Below, piece after piece: positions 38,828-44,199 of a stretch of DNA of 44,199 bases. The number at the start of each line of letters is the position of its first letter. Position 1 is the stretch's first letter. The DNA is from an uncultured Pelagibacteraceae bacterium. Lineage in GTDB: Bacteria; Pseudomonadota; Alphaproteobacteria; Pelagibacterales; Pelagibacteraceae. The position numbers were made by a program, and so were the translations under genes. The notes beneath the pieces were generated by a model. That model was not told the DNA's origin and did not search any database. It worked only from the letters and a program-made list of their open reading frames with translations. The stretch is taken from NCBI GenBank assembly GCA_902617805.1, contig CACMYF010000007.1, positions 1 to 44,199 on the forward strand, given 5' to 3'.

Positions 38828-41479
38828 TTAAAAGTTTAAAGATATATCTCTATGAACTGAGTTACACCTAGCAACAAATTTAGCTTGTTCTTTAGTTAAT
38901 CTGTTTTGAAGTCTAAGACCAATATTATGTTTGATAACATCATTATATTTAATTAATTCAGGCATCAAATTCTTATTAGCATCATCTCTCCATGAAACTT
39001 CTAAATTGAAAAGATCAAAAGTCTCTGAACTTACTTCAGACAATTTTTGCTCATCTACCTCATCATTATCTATAACAGATATTAGGTCATCTAATTTATT
39101 TGCAAATTCTTCGGTTCCAGAAATTTCTCCTAGTTTTTCAAAAAGATTATCAATTATTGATATTGCGTTTTCGTAATTTCTATTATCAATATTATATTTT
39201 AATTCTTTTATTTCTGGTGAAAGTTCTTTTAATTTTTCATTGTCATTTATAAACATCACTATTTGATCCAGAGTTTCATAAGCTTCATCAACATTTTTTC
39301 TATATCTTTTAGTTCTTGTGTTTTTTGCTTTGTGCAATATTTCAAACTCTCCATTTTTAGCTTTCCAGCTTTCAGGAACTTTATTTTGAAGTTCTTTAAT
39401 TTCTAGCTCGTAATTCTCGATCTTTAATTCTAATTTATTTTTATCTGATAAGTTATCATCATCTAAATTTCTAATTTCAGCTTTTATTTTTTTAATTTTC
39501 TGGTCTATTTTTCTAATTTTTTTCTCAATTTTTCTTACATTGAAATGCAAGTCCCTATAATCTTTTGTAAATAATTCATATTCTTGTTCCGTTTTTTGAA
39601 GCTTTTTAACAATAGCAAAAGTCCCAAGCGCATTATCAAAATGCTCTTCAAAAATATCTAATTTATCCATTGGAAGATTTGCTGGAGTTAATTTCTGCAT
39701 GTCTTTTATTGCATTAGTAATTCTTTGTTCTTCGGTGTTGTAAATCGCAAATTTATACTCTTGTAAGCAATATTGTAGCTTTGGATTCATCGGCGGTGGA
39801 GCAACGTTCGATGTTAAATATGTTCTTGCTGGTAGATAGTTTACTAATGATGGATAGAAACCGACAATTCCAAGACCTATTAATTGTAAAATAATGAATG
39901 GAACCACACCTTTCCAAATATTTAAAGTAGTAACAAGTTTTGAAGCTACACCTTTTAAGTAAAATAATGCAAAACCAAATGGTGGTGTTAAAAATGAGGT
40001 TTGCAAATTTACCCCAATCATTACACCGAGCCAAATTGCACTTACATTGGCTCCTGGTTCAGCTAATAATATCGGAGCAATGATAGGAACAACAACAACG
40101 GCTATTTCTATAAAATCAAGAAAGAAACCTAGTAAAAAAATAACTGCCATTACAACAATAAACTGTGTCCAAAATCCCCCTGGCAAATCTTGAAGAAAAT
40201 CTCTTACTAGCTCTTCACCTCCAAATGCTCTAAATCCAGAGGTTAACATTGCAGCACCTAATAAAATTATAAAAACCATTGAAGTTGTTACACATGTTTC
40301 TGTAACAACCTCTTTTAAAACATTCTCAATTTTGTATGCTCTCCAAAAACTCCAAACAATTCCAATTAAAAAAGTAATTGTAAAAAATCCTGTGATAAAA
40401 ATTGCTGTAAGATCTCTAGTTTCTACAGCCTTAATATTTAAATTATAATTCTTAGATAAAATATAAATTGGAATGATAGATAAAATTGCAATTATAATTG
40501 GATAGTAAGCATCTTTTTTTCCTTTATGTAAACGATAACCAGCCATCATGGTTGCACCAATTGCACCAATTGATCCAGCTTGATTAACGGTTGCAATACC
40601 TAAAAGTATAGATCCTAAAACTGCAAAAATTAGAGCAAGAGGTGGAATAATTACAATTAAAACCTTAATCCAAAACTTTGAGTCAAAATTTCCTTTAAAT
40701 GGAACAGGAGGAGCTGCCTTGGGATTTAGTCTTGCATACACAAATACATAAATCATATACAAACCAACCAATACTAAACCAGGTAATAGTGCTCCCAAAA
40801 ACATATCTCCTGCAGAAGTAGAACCCACTCTAAATTCTCCAGGCATATTAAATTCACCAGTTAAAATTTTGTAATCAGTCTGACGCATAGTATTTGCAAC
40901 ATCAGCCGCACTTGCTAATTGGTCAGCTATGATAATTAGTACAATTGAAGGAGGTATAATTTGTCCAAGAGTTCCTGATGAACAAACAATTCCACTTGCA
41001 AGACTTTTATCGTATTTATTATTAAGCATTGTGGGTAATGATATTAATCCCATTGCTATTACTGTTGCGCCAACAATACCCGTTGTAGCTGCAAGTAATG
41101 CCCCAACAAAAATTACTGATATTCCTAAACCTCCAGGGATAGGTCCAAACAACTGCCCCATTGTAACTAAAAGATCTTCCGCAATTTTTGATTTTTGCAG
41201 CATGATCCCCATGAAAATAAATAAAGGAATTGCAATTAAAGTATCAGTTTCTACATCCCAGTAGTTACTCCTAAAGTTTGTAATACCGGCGGTTAACCAT
41301 TCTTTAGGGCCATCAACAGCAAAATAAGCGCTACTGTCTCCTGCAAATAAATAACCAAAAAAAGCAGCTAGCCCGATTGAAATTATTGCTGATCCAGGTA
41401 ATGCAAAAGCTACTGGAAAACCAGAAGCTAATGCTCCAATCATTATAATTACAAGTAAAGCTAAAAACAGATGTTCCAT
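38828..41479 (-). CDS. dctM: TRAP transporter large permease with C-terminal coiled-coil extension
   Basis: Membrane channel subunit of a sodium-driven TRAP uptake system. Residues 1 to about 555 are the DctM body: ALASGFPVAFALPGS (16-30), IAIPLFIFMG (82-91), SSGTLGQIIPPSI (167-179) and TSFLTPPFGFALFY (494-507). An insert of extra membrane helices at about 265-390 is found in the longer DctMs of the TakP/mannitol-chloroaromatic type. Residues about 556-883 form a soluble tail without membrane helices. It is highly charged and contains a strong coiled coil at about 640-700 (Lys/Ile/Glu heptads). Ordinary DctMs are 430-600 aa, so this tail is unusual. The frame is uninterrupted. It lies 3 bases after dctQ. 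Confidence 0.93.
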   Translation of the reverse strand: MEHLFLALLVIIMIGALASGFPVAFALPGSAIISIGLAAFFGYLFAGDSSAYFAVDGPKEWLTAGITNFRSNYWDVETDTLIAIPLFIFMGIMLQKSKIAEDLLVTMGQLFGPIPGGLGISVIFVGALLAATTGIVGATVIAMGLISLPTMLNNKYDKSLASGIVCSSGTLGQIIPPSIVLIIIADQLASAADVANTMRQTDYKILTGEFNMPGEFRVGSTSAGDMFLGALLPGLVLVGLYMIYVFVYARLNPKAAPPVPFKGNFDSKFWIKVLIVIIPPLALIFAVLGSILLGIATVNQAGSIGAIGATMMAGYRLHKGKKDAYYPIIIAILSIIPIYILSKNYNLNIKAVETRDLTAIFITGFFTITFLIGIVWSFWRAYKIENVLKEVVTETCVTTSMVFIILLGAAMLTSGFRAFGGEELVRDFLQDLPGGFWTQFIVVMAVIFLLGFFLDFIEIAVVVVPIIAPILLAEPGANVSAIWLGVMIGVNLQTSFLTPPFGFALFYLKGVASKLVTTLNIWKGVVPFIILQLIGLGIVGFYPSLVNYLPARTYLTSNVAPPPMNPKLQYCLQEYKFAIYNTEEQRITNAIKDMQKLTPANLPMDKLDIFEEHFDNALGTFAIVKKLQKTEQEYELFTKDYRDLHFNVRKIEKKIRKIDQKIKKIKAEIRNLDDDNLSDKNKLELKIENYELEIKELQNKVPESWKAKNGEFEILHKAKNTRTKRYRKNVDEAYETLDQIVMFINDNEKLKELSPEIKELKYNIDNRNYENAISIIDNLFEKLGEISGTEEFANKLDDLISVIDNDEVDEQKLSEVSSETFDLFNLEVSWRDDANKNLMPELIKYNDVIKHNIGLRLQNRLTKEQAKFVARCNSVHRDISLNF

Positions 41480-41482
41480 TAT

Positions 41483-42466
41483 TTAATTCTTTAAAAGTTT
41501 ATGACTGCTACTCATAAAGTAGCTAGTGAATTGAGTTAACATACTTACAGCAAAGACTGCTAAATAAACTGCCATTAGATAAAGTAAATATAATCCGTTT
41601 GAACCTTGCTGCGTAATTTCAAATGAAATTACAGGACCATTGATGATACTAGCTTTGCCCCCCATGCCTAAAAATATTACAATCAAACATAAAGGAATTC
41701 CTAGAATTAATGACCCAATTGCATTAGTCCATGCTTTTTTACGTTCGCTAAAACCAGTATAAAGAACATCAACTCTAACGTGGCCCTCGTGAATTAACGC
41801 ATAAGCGCTTGCAAATAAATAAAGGGCTGCATACCAAAAACGAACTAAGTCACCTTGGAATGCCTGTTCATACTGAAATATGAACCTTGAGAGAACTATC
41901 AAAAATTCACTTCCAACCACTAAAACTGCTAACCAAATAAAGCCTACAGATCTTGTAAAATAACCAATTACAAAAGAAGCTAATATTAAAGGAAAGTGTA
42001 TATATGTGATTCTGAAAGCAGGTATTACTAAATTAATTTTCAGTTGTTCTCCAAAAATTGGCTCAACTAGTTTTTCTACTACCATGAATGAGATTAAAAA
42101 GTCTGCTACTCCAACAATTAGTACAGCCCAGAAAGAGGACCTTACTACGTAAGCTGTAATTTTCGATAAGATCTCAGAGTCTGTTTGTAATGTTTGTTTT
42201 ATAGATTTTAAAACAAAAAATATAACTCCTACTAAAGATACAAAATAAAATAGTAATTGAATATACGATAAATTTATTGCAAGCCCCTCTAAAGGCTTAT
42301 TTAATTTTTTAAATCCAAATAATTCATAATGAGCAAAAAGTTTTTTAACTCCTGGCCAATCAAACCAAACTGTTAAAACATTATTGACTAAAAAAACAAA
42401 AGTTAAAGCTAAGATAGAATAACTAAATATTCTTATTAAAATAGATAAGTTATTTTTCGCCATCAT
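41483..42466 (-). CDS. dctQ: TRAP transporter small permease, large form
   Basis: Scaffold subunit of the TRAP transporter. The DctQ domain proper occupies about 174-315 and has the hallmark HEGHVRVDVLYTGFSERK (226-243). Before it is an additional ~170-residue membrane region with about four helices (roughly 12-32, 66-86, 105-130, 155-172). This makes the protein 327 aa against 160-200 for ordinary DctQ. Enlarged DctQs accompany the TakP-type binding proteins. The spacer from dctP (69 bases) contains a strong stem-loop; dctM follows after 3 bases. Confidence 0.92.
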   Translation of the reverse strand: MMAKNNLSILIRIFSYSILALTFVFLVNNVLTVWFDWPGVKKLFAHYELFGFKKLNKPLEGLAINLSYIQLLFYFVSLVGVIFFVLKSIKQTLQTDSEILSKITAYVVRSSFWAVLIVGVADFLISFMVVEKLVEPIFGEQLKINLVIPAFRITYIHFPLILASFVIGYFTRSVGFIWLAVLVVGSEFLIVLSRFIFQYEQAFQGDLVRFWYAALYLFASAYALIHEGHVRVDVLYTGFSERKKAWTNAIGSLILGIPLCLIVIFLGMGGKASIINGPVISFEITQQGSNGLYLLYLMAVYLAVFAVSMLTQFTSYFMSSSHKLLKN

Positions 42467-42488
42467 ATTAAATCTTTTATTGATATAT

Positions 42489-42516
42489 AAAAAGAGGGCC
42501 CATTTAAGGGCCCTCT
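42489..42516 (-). terminator. Strong stem-loop with T tract between dctP and dctQ
   Basis: AGAGGGCCC (42493-42501) and GGGCCCTCT (42508-42516) form a perfect 9-bp GC-rich stem with a 6-base loop. On the minus strand the stem is followed by five Ts and TATAT, giving an intrinsic-terminator layout 20 bases past the dctP stop. Since dctQ follows directly, it probably works as a partial terminator or 3'-end stabiliser that gives more binding protein than permease. Confidence 0.75.
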
Positions 42517-42535
42517 AGTAATAATTAGAATTAAA

Positions 42536-43660
42536 TTATACTCCTAATGCTCTATTTCTTTGAGCAACATATGGCCCGTCGGACAAGTTAGTCCAAGCAC
42601 CAATTTCCTTACGACCTTTAACAAAGGCAGCATGTACTTTCTTAGCTAGAGCGCTATGTTGTTGAACTTCATCGAAAACTTCAGCAGCACCTTTAGCGAA
42701 AGCATCGTAAACTTTATCGTTAAACTTCTCTAGTTTAACTCCACTTTCGTTAACTAATCGCGCTAGTGCAGCTCCGTTTTTAGCATTGTATTCAGCCATT
42801 GTAGTTGTGTCAGCCCAATCACATGCAGTTTTAATAATTAACTGATCTGATTTTGACAAACTAGTAAACCAAGATTTGTTAACTCCACAAGCTAGTGTAG
42901 ATCCTGGTTCATGCATTCCTGGATAGTAATAATACTTAGCAGCTTCCTGGAACTTCATAGCCTCATCATTCCAAGGTCCTACCCATTCTGTTGCATCAAT
43001 TGCACCTGAAACAAGGTTTTCATAAATTTGTCCACCAGGAAGTGAAATTGGAGAACCACCTAGTTTTCCAAGTACTTGTCCACCTAATCCAGGCATACGC
43101 ATTTTTAAACCTTTAAAGTCATTCGCTGATCTAATTTTCTTATTAAACCAACCACCCATTTGCACTCCAGTATTACCAGCTGCAAAACTTTGTGTTCCAA
43201 AATCATCAGTCAATTCATCCCACAATTCTTGTCCACCAGCAAATTTTAACCACGCATTCATTTCAGCATATGTGAAACCAAATGGAACCGCAGTAAAATA
43301 TCCAAAAGCAGGGTGTTTTTTAACCCAGTAGTAATCAGCACCGTGATACATTTGAGAGTTACCTGATGCAACTTCGTCAAATGAGTCAAATGCTTTTACC
43401 CTTTCATTAGCAGCATAATAAGTAACTTGAATTCTACCGTCACTCATATCGCTTAATCTTTGAGCAAGTCTTTGTGCACCAGTTCCTAGGCCTGGAAAAT
43501 CTCTAGGCCAAGTAGCTACCATAGAAGCTTCAACTCTTTCTTTGGCAACGGCTGGAGCAGATAAAGCAACAGCAGCAACACCAGTTGCAGCTGCAGTTTT
43601 AAAGAACTTACGTCTTGAAGGTGATCTAGAAACCTTCAATGATTTTTTTTCTTTAATCAT
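42536..43660 (-). CDS. dctP: TRAP transporter substrate-binding protein, TakP-like, Tat-exported
   Basis: Periplasmic DctP-family binding protein that captures the substrate for DctQM. The N-terminus has a twin-arginine signal: SRRKFFK (15-21), a hydrophobic stretch and the cleavage site near APAVAKE (about 35-41). The mature domain shows TWPRDFPGLGTGAQRLAQRL, MRMPGLGGQVLGKLGG and TEWVGPWNDE, closely resembling the 2-oxoacid-binding TakP branch; the arginine in MRMPG is the family's carboxylate ligand. A 2-oxoacid or similar carboxylate is therefore the best guess, but other carboxylates or sulfonates are possible. A strong AGGAG lies 7 bases before the ATG. The nearby amidase hints that amide-derived acids may be involved. 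Confidence 0.94.
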   Translation of the reverse strand: MIKEKKSLKVSRSPSRRKFFKTAAATGVAAVALSAPAVAKERVEASMVATWPRDFPGLGTGAQRLAQRLSDMSDGRIQVTYYAANERVKAFDSFDEVASGNSQMYHGADYYWVKKHPAFGYFTAVPFGFTYAEMNAWLKFAGGQELWDELTDDFGTQSFAAGNTGVQMGGWFNKKIRSANDFKGLKMRMPGLGGQVLGKLGGSPISLPGGQIYENLVSGAIDATEWVGPWNDEAMKFQEAAKYYYYPGMHEPGSTLACGVNKSWFTSLSKSDQLIIKTACDWADTTTMAEYNAKNGAALARLVNESGVKLEKFNDKVYDAFAKGAAEVFDEVQQHSALAKKVHAAFVKGRKEIGAWTNLSDGPYVAQRNRALGV

Positions 43661-43744
43661 TAGTATCTCCTCTTCTTTGTTAATTAACTGTACAGAGTAA
43701 ATTACAAATGTGCGTTTAAGTCTAGATTAAAATAACTTTAAACT

Positions 43745-43757
43745 ATTGTATTACAAT
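43745..43757. promoter_or_regulatory. Candidate operator: 13-bp perfect dyad upstream of dctP
   Basis: ATTGTA-T-TACAAT has two perfect 6-base arms around one central base, about 85 bases before the dctP start in the 127-base spacer. It resembles the TTGTATACAA-type sites bound by GntR-family regulators, which often control TRAP operons. No regulator gene is in the window, and short AT-rich dyads arise by chance. Confidence 0.35.
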
Positions 43758-43787
43758 CTGAGGTAGTAAATTTTAGATTATATAAAA

Positions 43788-43964
43788 TTATTTTTTGTCA
43801 AAAAATGCTTCATAGACCATCATGAAGATTGCGATTGCCATCAATATATAAACTGGCAATACATCAAAAAAACCTATCATTGTTGATCTTGTAAGTGTCG
43901 TAGCTAAGCCAACTAAAAAAGCTGTTGCAAGCAAAGTTCCTAAAAATGTTGTAAATTTTTGCAT
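43788..43964 (-). CDS. Small two-helix membrane protein (58 aa)
   Basis: The protein starts MQKFTTFLGTLLATAFLVGL and ends VYEAFFDKK. It has two hydrophobic helices (about 5-22 and 36-52) joined by a short loop with TRSTMIGFFD. I do not recognise a family. The ATG directly follows the amidase stop (TAA at 43965-43967, then ATG), which indicates coupled translation. It precedes the TRAP operon by 127 bases on the same strand. It may be an accessory or stabilising subunit of the transporter, or unrelated. Support is the uninterrupted frame, the stop-start junction and the clear membrane pattern; no homologue search was possible. Confidence 0.7.
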   Translation of the reverse strand: MQKFTTFLGTLLATAFLVGLATTLTRSTMIGFFDVLPVYILMAIAIFMMVYEAFFDKK

Positions 43965-44199
43965 TTAATTATTACATTCCTTTTCTAACCAATTAGCAAT
44001 ACCTAAAAATCTATGATCATCGTACTTAGCACCAGTTAATTGGACGCCTAAAGGCATATTTGCATCACCTTGTAACAATGGGAGTGATATACATGGAGTT
44101 CCAAGATAAGACCAAACTTTATTAAATTCTGCAGAACCTGTTGTCTTTAAACTTTTGGGAGCAACACCAGGACTGGCAGGTGATAAAACTCCATGATAA
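43965..44199 (-). CDS. Amidase signature family enzyme, C-terminal part (cut by window)
   Basis: Only the last 77 residues are in the window; the gene continues beyond the right edge. SPASPGVAPKSL, then FNKVWSYLGTPCISLPLL and MPLGVQLTGAKYDDHRFL match the C-terminal region of amidase-signature enzymes (GatA/amidase type). These use a Ser-Ser-Lys triad located upstream, not visible here. It ends WLEKECNN. A stand-alone amidase is more likely than GatA because it adjoins a transport operon and its end is short, but this cannot be proved. It is first in the minus-strand transport region. Confidence 0.85.
   Translation of the reverse strand, partial: YHGVLSPASPGVAPKSLKTTGSAEFNKVWSYLGTPCISLPLLQGDANMPLGVQLTGAKYDDHRFLGIANWLEKECNN

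Noticed and set aside
39753-40034. 93-aa reading frame inside dctM
   Set aside because: It is a shifted frame of the dctM coding region, which itself is intact and carries the family motifs.
43774-43798. TTGACA followed by TATAAT upstream of dctP as a promoter
   Set aside because: The two boxes are only 13 bases apart instead of 16-18, and TTGACA lies in the end of the small membrane gene.

Overview
This AT-rich window has tightly packed genes with overlaps of a few bases, very short spacers and no mobile elements. Gene content and protein style point to a SAR11-type marine alphaproteobacterium (Pelagibacterales). The signs are the split F1-only ATP synthase operon, the sdhCDAB and mdh-sucCDAB-lpd TCA cluster, a DmdA matching in length (369 aa) the enzyme known from Candidatus Pelagibacter, and a TRAP transporter in a streamlined genome. 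The species is inferred, not proven.

Layout. 1-1468 (+): end of a C-terminal processing peptidase and the Nudix hydrolase rppH. 1460-34277 (-): one nearly unbroken run of 29 genes. In transcription order these are ffh, rpsP, trmD, rplS, leuC, leuD, leuB, then a DMSP demethylation cassette (dmdC, dmdB, an alpha/beta hydrolase, dmdA), then asd, sdhC-D-A-B, an mmsA-type aldehyde dehydrogenase, mdh, sucC-D-A-B, lpd, priA and, after the only sizeable gap, atpH-A-G-D-C. 34438-36179 (+): dapF and ftsY, divergent from ffh. 36172-44199 (-): an accessory transport region. In transcription order it holds the end of an amidase, an unlisted 58-aa membrane protein, a TRAP transporter (dctP, dctQ, an enlarged dctM), an MFS transporter, a membrane-anchored alpha/beta hydrolase and a secreted protein of unknown function. 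No gene-free stretch exceeds 300 bases. I saw no rRNA, tRNA, CRISPR, insertion sequence or phage gene.

How it fits together. The large block couples carbon entry (DMSP demethylation, semialdehyde oxidation, TRAP-imported organic acids), the second half of the TCA cycle, succinate dehydrogenase and the catalytic part of ATP synthase. Leucine and aspartate-family biosynthesis and the SRP/ribosome genes lie in the same stretch.

Most interesting points: the dmd cassette between leuB and asd with an uncharacterised hydrolase in it; an SdhD with no histidine or cysteine; a DctM with a ~330-residue coiled-coil tail; a strong stem-loop between dctP and dctQ; a multi-hairpin ffh leader with competing pairings; the absence of rimM between rpsP and trmD; and related Ala/Glu/Lys repeat tails on S16 and L19.
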